Source: Caenispirillum bisanense
GTDB taxonomy: Bacteria; Pseudomonadota; Alphaproteobacteria; Rhodospirillales; Rhodospirillaceae
Assembly (NCBI RefSeq): GCF_900230255.1
Contig: NZ_OCNJ01000012.1
Span: 58,050-122,049 of the forward strand
Reading direction: 5' to 3'
DNA length: 64,000 bases
Shown: in pieces, positions 34,400 through 45,772 of the stretch
How the letters are laid out: the number at the start of each line of letters is the position of its first letter
Numbering within the stretch: position 1 is the first letter of the stretch
Position numbers and translations under genes: made by a program
Notes under the pieces: generated by a model
What the model was told of the DNA's origin: nothing
Database searches by the model: none
Seen by the model: only the letters and a program-made list of their open reading frames with translations

Positions 34400-35601
34400 C
34401 AGGCGCCCCACGACCAGAAGTCCTGCCCCTCGGCCGCGAGCGCGCGGGACAGCACCATCTTGTGGACCTCGCTGGCGCCGTCCACCAGCCGGGCCTGACG
34501 GGCGTAGCGGTAGATCCATTCCAGCGGCGTGTCCTTGGAATAGCCGCGCGCGCCGTTGAGCTGGATGGCGGTGTCCACCGCCTGCTGCAGGGCGTCGGCC
34601 ACCACCACCTTGGCCATGCTCACCTCCTTGCGGGCGAAGTCGCCCTGGTCGAGCTTCCAGGCGGCCTTCATGGTGAGCAGGCGGCCGATCTCGATCTGCA
34701 TGGCGGCGTCGCCCATCATGGTCTGCACGCTCTCGTGCTCGGCCAGCGTCGAGCCGAAGGCGCGCCGCTCGCTGATATAGTCCTGGGCGATTTCCAGCGA
34801 CCGCTTGGCGAGGCCGGTCCAGCGCATGCAGTGGGTGAGGCGGGCGGTGCCGAGGCGGATCTGCGTCGCCTTCAGGCCGTCGCCGACCTTCACCAGCACG
34901 TTCTCTTCCGGGATCTCCAGGCCGTCGAACACCAGTTCGCAATGGCCGCCGTGTTCCTCCGGCCCCATGATCGGGATGCGCCGCTCGATGCGCCAGCCGG
35001 GCTGGTCGCGGTGGTAGAGGAAGGCGGTCAGGCCCTTGCGCGGGTCGTCGGAGGTGCGGGCGATGAGGATGAAGTGCTCGGCCGCGCCGGCGCCGGTGAT
35101 GAACCACTTGCGGCCGTGGACGACCCAGCGGTCGCCCTTCTTCTCCGCCCGCGTCGCCATCATGCCGGCGGGGTCGGAGCCGGAGCCGGGCGCCGGCTCG
35201 GTCATGACGAAGGACGACCGCACCGTGCCGTCGATGATGGGCTGCAGCCAGCGGTCCTTCTGCGCCTCCGTCCCCACCTTGTTCAGCAGGATCATGTTGC
35301 CGTCGTCGGGGGCGGCGGAGTTGAACACGACGGGGCCGAAGATGGAGCGGTTCATTTCCTCGTAACACGCCGCCATGCCGACCACCGGCAGGCCCATGCC
35401 GCCGCGCTCGGCGGGCATCTGCAGCGCCCACAGGCCGGCGGCGCGGGCCTTGGCGCGCAAGGCCTGCAAGGCCTCTTCGGTGATGTTGTCGTGTTCGTCG
35501 TAGGCGCTGCGGTCGGCCTCCACCGGCAGGATGTGGTCGGCGACGAAGGCGCGGATGCGCAGGCGGATCGCGTCGATCTCGGGCGACAGGGCGAAGTCCA
35601 T
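34399..35601 (-). CDS. Acyl-CoA dehydrogenase
   Basis: This 400-residue flavoprotein has the family signatures FVMTEPAPGSGSDPAGM (FAD/substrate-binding segment) and YSKDTPLEWIYRYARQARLVDG with GASEVHKMVLSR at the end. The N-terminal helical, middle beta and C-terminal helical domains are all present at normal length. It oxidises acyl-CoA to the enoyl-CoA. It lies between an SDR and an APH-like kinase in one operon, an arrangement that suggests breakdown of hydroxylated or branched acids. Confidence 0.93.
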   Translation of the reverse strand: MDFALSPEIDAIRLRIRAFVADHILPVEADRSAYDEHDNITEEALQALRAKARAAGLWALQMPAERGGMGLPVVGMAACYEEMNRSIFGPVVFNSAAPDDGNMILLNKVGTEAQKDRWLQPIIDGTVRSSFVMTEPAPGSGSDPAGMMATRAEKKGDRWVVHGRKWFITGAGAAEHFILIARTSDDPRKGLTAFLYHRDQPGWRIERRIPIMGPEEHGGHCELVFDGLEIPEENVLVKVGDGLKATQIRLGTARLTHCMRWTGLAKRSLEIAQDYISERRAFGSTLAEHESVQTMMGDAAMQIEIGRLLTMKAAWKLDQGDFARKEVSMAKVVVADALQQAVDTAIQLNGARGYSKDTPLEWIYRYARQARLVDGASEVHKMVLSRALAAEGQDFWSWGA

Positions 35602-35615
35602 GGGGCGGATATCCT

Positions 35616-36371
35616 TCAGAGGGAGCTGACCAGGTGGCCGCCGTCGACGGCGAGCACGGACCCGGTGAGGTAGCTGGCGGCATCGCAGGCGAGCAGCAGG
35701 AGCGGGGCGTCCAGCTCCTCCGGCTTGCCCAGGCGGCGCTGCGGGATGCGCTTGATGAGCGCCTTGCCGGCGTCGGTGGCGAAGAACTCGGCGTTGATGT
35801 CGGTCTCGACGTAGCCGGGGCACAGCGCGTTGACGCGGATGCCGTGGCGCGCCCACTCCAGCGCCAGCGCCTTGGTCAGGTGGACGAGCCCGGCCTTGCT
35901 GGCGCAATAGGCGGCGACCGCCCCGGCCGGGCGCAGGCCGGCGATGGAGGCGATGTTGACGATGCTGCCGGGCACGCCGGCCGCCGTCATGCGCCGGGCG
36001 GCGGCCTGGGCGACCAGGAAGGCGCCGGTCAGGTTGGTGTCGAGCACGCGGTCCCAGTCGTCGGGCGTCACGTCGAGGGCGGCGCGGGTGTCGGCGATCC
36101 CGGCGTTGTTGACCACCACCGTCACCGGCCCGCCGGCCTTGGCTTCGGCGGCGGCGAAGGCTTCGGCCACCGAAACCGGGTCGGCGACGTCGAGCGCCAC
36201 CGCATGGCCCTGCGGGCCGAGCGCGGCGGCGGCGGCCTCCAGCTTCTCCACCCGCCGCGCCGCCAGGACCACCGTGGCTCCGGCGCGGGCGAGCACGCCG
36301 GCGAAATGGCGGCCGAGGCCGCCGGAGGCGCCGGTGACCAGGGCCACCTTGCCGTCCAGACTCAACTGCAT
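35616..36371 (-). CDS. Short-chain dehydrogenase/reductase (acyl-CoA operon)
   Basis: This 251-residue SDR has the Rossmann motif TGASGGLGRHFAG (residues 14-26), NNAG at about 88-91, the catalytic Ser/Tyr/Lys in NIASIAGLRPAGAVAAYCASKAG, and the C-terminal PGYVETDIN segment. It probably oxidises a 3-hydroxyacyl intermediate with NAD(P). It is the first gene of the minus-strand operon leading to the acyl-CoA dehydrogenase 14 bases downstream. Confidence 0.92.
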   Translation of the reverse strand: MQLSLDGKVALVTGASGGLGRHFAGVLARAGATVVLAARRVEKLEAAAAALGPQGHAVALDVADPVSVAEAFAAAEAKAGGPVTVVVNNAGIADTRAALDVTPDDWDRVLDTNLTGAFLVAQAAARRMTAAGVPGSIVNIASIAGLRPAGAVAAYCASKAGLVHLTKALALEWARHGIRVNALCPGYVETDINAEFFATDAGKALIKRIPQRRLGKPEELDAPLLLLACDAASYLTGSVLAVDGGHLVSSL

Positions 36372-36570
36372 GAAGGAATGCCTCCCGGGCGAATGCTGGT
36401 CTTGTCGTTGACGTTCTTGTTCGTTCGTCCACGAGTGTTCGGGAAGGCGGCGGTCCGCGTCAAGGGCCGCAGGCGCAAGGCATTGCAGCCGAAGGGTCCG
36501 CTCCTGCGTTTGCCCCGGCGAGGCGAAAAGGTCGCCCGTCGCACAACCCGCCAGCAGGAGGAGTTCCATC

Positions 36571-36894
36571 ATGGCCGAGGTCAACGAAGCCGCCGCCCGT
36601 GCCCAGGAAGGCACCGCCCGCGTCCGAGCCGAGGGCGACGTCGACCGCCTGAAGAGCGACATGGAGGCGCTGCGCAAGGACTTCGCCTCCTTGGCGGAAA
36701 GCCTGCGCGACCTGACCAGCGCGCGCGGCCACGCCACCGCCGAGCGCGCCCGCGCCACCGCCGACGACGTGCAGCGCCGCGCCCAGGCGGGCCTGGAGCA
36801 GGCGCAGGCGAGCATTGAGCAGCGCCCCATCACCAGCGTGCTGATCGCTTTCCTGGTCGGCCTCGTCCTCGGAAAAGTCATGGACCGTGACTAG
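36571..36894 (+). CDS. DUF883 (ElaB/YqjD-like) membrane-anchored protein
   Basis: This 107-residue protein has a long amphipathic coiled coil (residues 15-85) and one C-terminal membrane helix ([17 protein letters not shown], about 87-104). These features mark the ElaB/YqjD/DUF883 group, which tether ribosomes or stress complexes to the inner membrane in other bacteria. AGGAGGAG lies eight bases upstream of the ATG. A DUF1328 gene follows in the same direction. Confidence 0.82.
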   Translation: MAEVNEAAARAQEGTARVRAEGDVDRLKSDMEALRKDFASLAESLRDLTSARGHATAERARATADDVQRRAQAGLEQAQASIEQRPITSVLIAFLVGLVLGKVMDRD

Positions 36895-36983
36895 GCGGGG
36901 ATGTCGCCGGTGCCCGCAACGGGTGTCGGCCCAGGGCCGTTGATGAAGCAACACAACGGACTAACGACCCCCCGGAGGTCACC

Positions 36984-37151
36984 ATGCTTTACTGGGCTCT
37001 GATTTTCTTCGTCGTCGCCATCGTGGCGGCCGTCTTCGGCTTCGGCGGCATCGCCTCGGCCTCGGCCGGCATCGCGCAGATCCTGTTCTTCATTTTCCTG
37101 GCGCTGCTGGTCGTCTCGCTCATCGCCCACGTGGTGCGCGGCAGGCGTTGA
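36984..37151 (+). CDS. DUF1328 (YtjA-like) small membrane protein
   Basis: This 55-residue protein has two hydrophobic helices. It opens [20 protein letters not shown], followed by [16 protein letters not shown] and a basic end VRGRR, all typical of DUF1328. GGAGG precedes the ATG by seven bases. Members are often induced by envelope or osmotic stress. A clear terminator follows at 37174. Confidence 0.9.
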   Translation: MLYWALIFFVVAIVAAVFGFGGIASASAGIAQILFFIFLALLVVSLIAHVVRGRR

Positions 37152-37173
37152 CGCCGCGCCGGCCTCGCCCTTT

Positions 37174-37210
37174 CCCCGGCGCCCCATGGGCGTCGGGGAT
37201 TGTTCTTGTG
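37174..37210 (+). terminator. Rho-independent terminator after DUF1328 gene
   Basis: Arms 37174-37184 and 37188-37198 form an 11-bp GC stem with one G-T wobble and a CAT loop. A T-rich stretch (ATTGTTCTTG) follows. Confidence 0.75.
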
Positions 37211-37392
37211 GGTCATATACCTTTGCATGAGGTGCCCCCGCGACCGACGGTTGCCCTGCCTTTGGCGTGCGCCACCGGCGTAGGGCCGCGGCTCTGCGGC
37301 GGAAATGGGGGCTTGCCAAAAGTCCCGCGACGGAACATTTCGCCGTTGCGATTGTTTTTCCGTCATCCAATCCCCGCGAAGGTCGTCCTGCC

Positions 37393-37881
37393 ATGACAGC
37401 GCTCGCCACGGCCTGCCTCGATCCCCTGTTCACCGCGTGCGAGGCCGGCCGGGCGCTCTACGCCGGGGCTGCGCGTACCGTCGGCGACCCCGGCCTGAAG
37501 CTGCAGTTCAACCACATGGCAACGGCCCGTGCCGACGTGCTCGCGGAAATCGCAGCGGTGCTCGGCCGCGAGGTGGTGTCCATGGAACAGGACGTGGCCG
37601 CTCCCGTTGCACGGTGGCGGGTCGGCGGCAAGGTGCCGCTGGGTGGCGAAGTCCGTCCGCGCGCGCTCGCCGGCGACGAACTGTGCGGCCTCGTGCGCCG
37701 CCTGCGCGAACACGACGAGCACCTGCTGCTGCAGATGCGCCAGCACGTCGACACCATTCCCTGCCTCGCGACGGTCCAGGTGCTGGAGCGCGCCATCGGC
37801 GTGCTGTCGCAGGACCTGGACAAGATCCGCATCCTGGAAGCCCTGGCCGCCGGTCAGGAAGGCGCCCCGGCCACGCCCTGA
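37393..37881 (+). CDS. DUF2383-like helical protein
   Basis: This 162-residue, mostly helical protein opens LDPLFTACEAGRALYAGAA, then LQFNHMATARADVLAEIAAVL. The pattern resembles the ferritin-like DUF2383 (PA2169) family, though metal ligands are not obvious. The start ATG 37393 was taken because upstream codons belong to AT-richer leader DNA. It stands alone, separated from the kinase gene by two hairpins. Its function is unknown; a stress-related role fits the DUF883/DUF1328 neighbours. Confidence 0.6.
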   Translation: MTALATACLDPLFTACEAGRALYAGAARTVGDPGLKLQFNHMATARADVLAEIAAVLGREVVSMEQDVAAPVARWRVGGKVPLGGEVRPRALAGDELCGLVRRLREHDEHLLLQMRQHVDTIPCLATVQVLERAIGVLSQDLDKIRILEALAAGQEGAPATP

Positions 37882-37892
37882 GTGCCTCCGTG

Positions 37893-37957
37893 CCGGGCAT
37901 CCACGGCGTGCCCGGGACCTGCCGGGGACACCCTCCCACGGCCCGGGCAGCGGGCCG
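37893..37957 (+). terminator. Two tandem hairpins after the DUF2383-like gene
   Basis: CCGGGCA/TGCCCGG (37893-37899, 37909-37915) and CGGCCCG/CGGGCCG (37939-37945, 37951-37957) form consecutive 7-bp stems. There is no T-run, so this is a likely but not certain transcript end before the kinase gene. Confidence 0.4.
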
Positions 37958-38067
37958 TCCGCATACCTCCGATACGACCGCACCCCTACTAAGGTCTTGC
38001 CGACCTGCGCCGGGGACGTCACCTTGTCCCTTCGGCCGCCGGTCGGTGCGGTCGAGGGGGAAAGAGC

Positions 38068-41010
<2,943 letters not shown>

Positions 41011-41034
41011 CGGGGCGAGGGGAAAGAACCGAAG

Positions 41035-43026
41035 ATGACGAGCGACAAGGCGGCACAGCCCGCCGAACCCGAAAGCGACTCCGACGCCGCGGCATCCGCC
41101 GAGGTGCCGGCCTGCACGCAGCCGGACGACCTCTACCTGCCCGAGTCGCGCCTCCTGCTCGGCCGCCTGCTGGTCGGCTGGCTGCAGGGCAACCACGTCA
41201 CGCCGACCGAGCTTCTGCATACGCCGCACTGGCAGAAGCAGGTGGAGAGCGACCGGTCCTACCGCAGCGCCCTGCAGCACGTCGCCGACCTGCAGGCGCC
41301 GCGCCTGCACGTGAAGCCGGCGCAGCGCCTGACCGATCTGGTGGCGCTGGTCGGTGCCGTCCTCAAGCAGACCCGTGCCCGCCTCGCCGCCGGGAAGCCG
41401 CCGGAGGCCAAGGCCGGCCAGTTCGCCGCCCAGGTGCGCCAGCTGGAGGCCGCCGCCGAGTCGCCGGCCGAAGCGGCCTTCCTGATCGACGCCGCCCTGT
41501 CGCAGGCCCTGCACGGCAGCCGCGACTGGGCCGACAAGGCCGAACGCCTGCTCACCCTGTGGGAGGCCGAGGCGCTGCCGCCGTCCGCCAAGGCCGCCGT
41601 CGCCGGCCTGCTGGCGGAGATCTTCCGCTCGCCCGGCGCCCTGCACGACATCAGCGAGCGGGTCGACCCGGTGACCCTGGTCATCGAGGACGCCCTGGTC
41701 ATGCTCGGCCTGCTGGCGCCGGAGCGGGCGCTGCTGGAACTGGAGGTCCTGGACGGCAAGGCGCCGGTGCGCCAGCGCATGCCGGCGGTGACGCGCCTCG
41801 CCGCCGTGCTGGGCGATCCGGCCATGGCCGGCGCGCGGCAGGCCCTGGTGGGGGCGCTGCACCGCGAACTCGGCCGCAAGGACCGCCTGCTGCCGGCGGT
41901 CGGCGGCGACATCTACGGCGTCAACCAGCTGATCCCGGAGCTGCAGCTGGTGGGCGGCCTCGCCGAGGCGCTGAAGCCCGACGGCCACGCCTTCATCGGC
42001 GGCCACGCCACGGCGGAGGCGCTGGAGCGCCGCGTCGGGCGGCTGGTGTCGGTGGGGGCGCTGCAGGACCTGCTGGAAGGGCGGACGGTGCTGGAGAAGG
42101 TCGAGACGCTGTTCGACCTGCAGACGGTGGTGTTCGGCGCCTATGCCCGCCGCATCGTCGAGGACTATCTGCGCAGTTTCCTGGAAGACCGCGATTTCCC
42201 CGGCCGCCTGCTCGACAGCAGCAAGACGCGCCTGAAGAAGCTGAAGTCGGTGGCCGAGGTGCAGCGCAAGGTGAAGGCCTCGCTGTTCCCCGCCGACGAC
42301 CGCCTGCGCTGGATGACCATGCTGGATCAAGTGCAGGCGCTCTTCATCCGCACCAACCAGGTCTTCGCGCCCTTCGAGAAGGACAAGCCGCCGCCGCAGA
42401 AGGTGCTGGAAACCCTCGATCTGTGCGCCGAGGGCGCCTTCACCGAGGGCGAGTGCATGAAGCGCGCCCGTACCCTCCTCACCCGCTACGGCCAGCGGCC
42501 GACGGTGATCCGCGAGTTCCTGGCCGGCGTCAAGGACAGCGCCGAAGGGGCGGCACGCCTCGCGGCGCTCGGCGAGAAGATGCGCCGCGCCGGCGTGCCT
42601 TTCACCGACGTCACCCGCATGCGCGTGCTGGTGGTGGAGGACGAGGAGGCGGCGGCCGGCTACATCCGCATGGTGCTCGGCGACATGGGCGTGCAGAGCG
42701 TCACCGTCGCCCGCGACGGGCGCGAGGCGCTGGAACTGTTCACCGACCACGAGGACGATTACGACATCATCGTCTGCGACTGGATGATGCCGCGCCTGTC
42801 GGGCATCGACGTGCTGAAGCAGGTGCGCAGCGTGCGCCCGGTGCTGCCCTTCCTCATGGTCACCGCGCTCGCCACCCAGCCGGCGGTGGAGGAGGCCATG
42901 GCGCACGACGTCACCGCCTACATCGCCAAGCCCTTCCCGCCGGAGCAGCTGGAAGAGAAGCTGATGGTGCTGATGAACCGCGGCCACAAGGGCGCCAAGG
43001 AGGCGGCGGCGCGCAAGCCCAAGTGA
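41035..43026 (+). CDS. Response-regulator receiver fused to a large unknown N-terminal domain
   Basis: This 663-residue protein ends in a receiver domain (about 527-650) with LVVEDEEAAAGYIRMVL, phospho-acceptor Asp 582 in IIVCDWMMPRLSG, and Lys in YIAKPFPPEQLEE. Residues 1-520 are helical, Leu/Ala-rich and unrecognised. No DNA-binding or enzymatic output domain is visible; the unknown part is in front of the receiver instead of behind it. It is probably co-transcribed with the hybrid kinase upstream. Its stop is four bases from the convergent SDR gene. Confidence 0.85.
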   Translation: MTSDKAAQPAEPESDSDAAASAEVPACTQPDDLYLPESRLLLGRLLVGWLQGNHVTPTELLHTPHWQKQVESDRSYRSALQHVADLQAPRLHVKPAQRLTDLVALVGAVLKQTRARLAAGKPPEAKAGQFAAQVRQLEAAAESPAEAAFLIDAALSQALHGSRDWADKAERLLTLWEAEALPPSAKAAVAGLLAEIFRSPGALHDISERVDPVTLVIEDALVMLGLLAPERALLELEVLDGKAPVRQRMPAVTRLAAVLGDPAMAGARQALVGALHRELGRKDRLLPAVGGDIYGVNQLIPELQLVGGLAEALKPDGHAFIGGHATAEALERRVGRLVSVGALQDLLEGRTVLEKVETLFDLQTVVFGAYARRIVEDYLRSFLEDRDFPGRLLDSSKTRLKKLKSVAEVQRKVKASLFPADDRLRWMTMLDQVQALFIRTNQVFAPFEKDKPPPQKVLETLDLCAEGAFTEGECMKRARTLLTRYGQRPTVIREFLAGVKDSAEGAARLAALGEKMRRAGVPFTDVTRMRVLVVEDEEAAAGYIRMVLGDMGVQSVTVARDGREALELFTDHEDDYDIIVCDWMMPRLSGIDVLKQVRSVRPVLPFLMVTALATQPAVEEAMAHDVTAYIAKPFPPEQLEEKLMVLMNRGHKGAKEAAARKPK

Positions 43027-43030
43027 CGGC

Positions 43031-44053
43031 TCAGCGCCGCCGCGCGACGGCCCAGGCCGCGGCGCCCGCCACCAGGGCGGCGGCCGCCATGCCGATGCCC
43101 TTGCGCACCCGCTCGCCGTCGACCGTGACCGCCGTCTGCCGTGCCTCGTCGGCGAAGCGACCGCGGGCGGCGAAGACGCCGGGGGCGGCCTCGAACAGGT
43201 TGTCGGGGCGGTCGCGGGCGGCGATGTCGTCCTTCTGGCCGCTGAAGGCCTGGTTGGCCAGCAGGCTGTCGAGCAGGCCCGGTGCCACCATGCTGCCGAG
43301 CACGATCTTCAGGGTCGAGGCCCCCACCCACAGCTCGCGCGGGGCCTCGCGAGCGGCCCGCAGGATGGCGGCGGCGGCGACCTTGGGGTCGTAGACCGGC
43401 GGCACCGGGCGCGGCTCGCGGTCGAGTCGGTTGCGCGCCCAGTGGAACTGCGGCGTGTTGAGGCCCGGCAGGTGCACCGTGCTGAGGCGGATGCCGCTGC
43501 CGTCGTGGATCAGCTCGCTGCGCAGTCCGTCGAGGAAGCCGCGGATGCCGTGCTTGGCGGCGCAATAGGCCGTCTGGAGCGGGATGCCGCGGTAGGCGAG
43601 GGCGGAGCCGACGCAGACGATGGTGCCGCGGTCGCGCGCCTGCATCACCTTCAGCGCCGCCATGGTGCCGTAGACCTGGCCCATGAGCGTGACATCGACG
43701 ACGCGCTTGAACTCGGCGGGCGTCATGTCCTGGAAGCGGGCGAACTGGGTGACCATGGCGTCGTTGACCCAGCAGTCGATGGGGCCCAACTCGCGCTCGA
43801 TGCGCTCGGCGGCGGCGAACACGGCGGCGGCGTCGGACCCGTCGCAGGGCACCGCGAGGGCGCGGGCGCCGAGGGCCTCGATGGCGTCGCAGGCGTCTTC
43901 CAGGCGATCCTCGCCGCGCGCCAGCAGGGCGACGTCCCAGCCTTCCTCGGCGAACAGCTCGGCGGTGGCGCGGCCGACGCCGGCCGAACCGCCGGTGATG
44001 ACCACCACGGGGGCGCGGGCGGCGGCGGACGGGGCGACGGTCTCGGCGGGCAT
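43031..44053 (-). CDS. Short-chain dehydrogenase with C-terminal membrane helix
   Basis: This 340-residue SDR has the motif TGGSAGVGRATAELF near residue 20, the active-site GSALAYRGIPLQTAYCAAKHG, and an extended C-terminus. The extension ends in a hydrophobic helix (AAAALVAGAAAWAVARRR, about 322-339) that may anchor it to the membrane. Substrate is unknown. A GGAGG ribosome site precedes the start. It is divergent from the DUF3445 gene. Confidence 0.88.
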   Translation of the reverse strand: MPAETVAPSAAARAPVVVITGGSAGVGRATAELFAEEGWDVALLARGEDRLEDACDAIEALGARALAVPCDGSDAAAVFAAAERIERELGPIDCWVNDAMVTQFARFQDMTPAEFKRVVDVTLMGQVYGTMAALKVMQARDRGTIVCVGSALAYRGIPLQTAYCAAKHGIRGFLDGLRSELIHDGSGIRLSTVHLPGLNTPQFHWARNRLDREPRPVPPVYDPKVAAAAILRAAREAPRELWVGASTLKIVLGSMVAPGLLDSLLANQAFSGQKDDIAARDRPDNLFEAAPGVFAARGRFADEARQTAVTVDGERVRKGIGMAAAALVAGAAAWAVARRR

Positions 44054-44159
44054 GGAACCTCCTTGGGCGGTGGGCGCGGCAGGGTCTGCCGCCTTGCGGG
44101 CAACGCCGCCTGCATCGGCGCCGTTGCCGGGGCCGCGCCGCCGTGGCTAAGCTGGCGGC

Positions 44160-45068
44160 ATGACCCCACCGCCGCCGCCGCCCCGCCATCTCCCCTTCCT
44201 CGACGCCGCGCCCTATCGCATGGCCATGGGCCTGCGCGCCCTGGCGCCCGCCGAGTGGATCGAACTCGACGCCGGTTGGGCCGCCGACGTGGCGGAGAAG
44301 GAGCGGCTGCTGGCCGAACGGCCGCACGAGGTGGTGGGCGCCGTGCCGGGATCGGAAGAGGCCGCGGCGGAAGCGCGCGACCTCCTGCTCGCCCACCTGA
44401 CGGAGCACCACGCCGCCCTGTTCCGCCGCGACGGCGCCGTGCTGCACGGGCCGCAGGGACGGTCCTGGCGCTTGGACGAGCCGGGCGTCGCGCCGCTCGA
44501 CGCCGCCGGGCGGTGGGTGCAGGAAGACCTCTGCCTCATGGAGCGGGGCGCCGAGGGCTGGGTGCTGACGGCGGCGTCCCTGTGCTTCCCCAACCGCTGG
44601 CGGCTGGCCGACAAGCTGGGGCGCGCCATGGCGGCGATCCACGTCCCCGTGCCGGGCTACGCCGATCGCCTGGGGGTGCCGGTGGACCGCTTCTTCGACC
44701 GGCTGGCCGCGGACCGGGCGGTGTGGCGCACCAACTGGGGCATCCAGGCCGACGCCCGCCGTTTTCAGCCGACCGGCCACGGCGGCGTCGAAGGCACCGA
44801 CGTGACGCCGGCGACGGCGCCCGACCGGCTGGTGCTGCGGGTGGAGCGCCAGACCCTGCGGCGGCTGCCGCGCAGCGGCGCCCTGCTGTTCGGCATCCGC
44901 ACCCACATCCATCCCTTGCGGGCGGTGGTGCGCGACGCCGCGACCGCCGCCGCCCTGGCGGAGGCGGTGCGGGCGCTGCCGCCGGAGATGGCGGCCTACA
45001 AGAGCATGACGGGGTTCCGCGACGCCCTGCTGGCGTGGCTGGACGGCGCCGCTCAGTCGATGCGGTAG
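44160..45068 (+). CDS. DUF3445, heme-dependent oxidative N-demethylase-like protein
   Basis: This 302-residue protein matches DUF3445: LPFLDAAPYRMAMGLRALAPAEWIE near the start, a CFPNRWRLADKLGRAMAAIHVPVPGY core, and TNWGIQADARRF followed by LFGIRTHIHPL. Fungal relatives are heme-dependent oxidative N-demethylases acting on methylated amines; activity here is an inference. A proline run follows the start Met. The last 16 bases overlap the convergent PAS_5 gene. Confidence 0.82.
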   Translation: MTPPPPPPRHLPFLDAAPYRMAMGLRALAPAEWIELDAGWAADVAEKERLLAERPHEVVGAVPGSEEAAAEARDLLLAHLTEHHAALFRRDGAVLHGPQGRSWRLDEPGVAPLDAAGRWVQEDLCLMERGAEGWVLTAASLCFPNRWRLADKLGRAMAAIHVPVPGYADRLGVPVDRFFDRLAADRAVWRTNWGIQADARRFQPTGHGGVEGTDVTPATAPDRLVLRVERQTLRRLPRSGALLFGIRTHIHPLRAVVRDAATAAALAEAVRALPPEMAAYKSMTGFRDALLAWLDGAAQSMR

Positions 45069-45574
45069 CTGAAGGCGCCCAGGATGTGGGTGACCGTGCG
45101 GCCGTCGTCGGCGGCCAGCGGCATGACCGCCATGCGGTGCTTCAGCACGCCGCCGCCGCGTACCCGCGGCATGGTGGCGGCATCGGCCAGCGGCCGGCGG
45201 AAGTCGGCGACGGCGCGCACCAGGTCCAGCAGGTGGTCGGCGACGTCGGCCGGCATCAGGTCGTGCGGGCGCTTGCCGGCGACCTTGCGGCCGAAGGCGG
45301 CGGACAGCGAGCCGCCGCAGTGGGTGAAGGGCGCCTCGGGGATGCCGTCGCGGATGTCCAGAATGAACAGCTTGTCGGTCAGCGGCCCGCATTCCGCCAG
45401 GTCGACGTCGGCGAGTGTCGGCAGCGAGCGGTGGCCGCGGATGGCGTGCCAGTAGGACAAGGCCTGCCCCACCGTGCGCCGTTCACCGGCCATGGCTTCG
45501 AGTGCGGCGGCCGTACTGCGAGCCCCGCCGGCAGCGGTTGCGGCTGCCGGTGTCAAGCCGGTGGCGAGGGCCAT
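45053..45574 (-). CDS. PAS_5-family protein
   Basis: This 173-residue single-domain protein has the PAS_5 pattern: ALSYWHAIRGHRSLPTLADV, then LFILDIRDG, SLSAAFGRKVAGKRP, and a late HILGAFSY strand. Such proteins are frequent in Rhodospirillales-type genomes and have no output domain. The start MALATG at 45574 is favoured by an AAGGA six bases upstream; an upstream start would add 23 residues. The function is unknown, presumably small-ligand sensing. Confidence 0.75.
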   Translation of the reverse strand: MALATGLTPAAATAAGGARSTAAALEAMAGERRTVGQALSYWHAIRGHRSLPTLADVDLAECGPLTDKLFILDIRDGIPEAPFTHCGGSLSAAFGRKVAGKRPHDLMPADVADHLLDLVRAVADFRRPLADAATMPRVRGGGVLKHRMAVMPLAADDGRTVTHILGAFSYRID

Positions 45575-45699
45575 CTGCGTCCTTTCTTCCTCAGTCCCCC
45601 AGGCGGGCGCGGCTTCTGGTGGACCGGCTCCAACCCGTTTCATGGGCGCGGATGGTGACGAAAGGATTACGCCGGGTCAATCCGGAAGAAGTGCATAGG

Positions 45700-45743
45700 G
45701 CCGAAAGAACGAACGCCCCGCCCCGGAGGTCCGGGACGGGGCG
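45700..45743 (-). terminator. Rho-independent terminator of the cytochrome c gene
   Basis: A two-part stem (CGCCCCG 45714-45720 with CGGGGCG 45737-45743; inner CCCGG/CCGGG) is followed on the minus strand by a T-rich tail, TTCGTTCTTTCGG. It ends transcription from the minus-strand cytochrome gene. Confidence 0.8.
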
Positions 45744-45772
45744 TCGCGCGGCGGCGCGTGCCGGTCTTGGTG

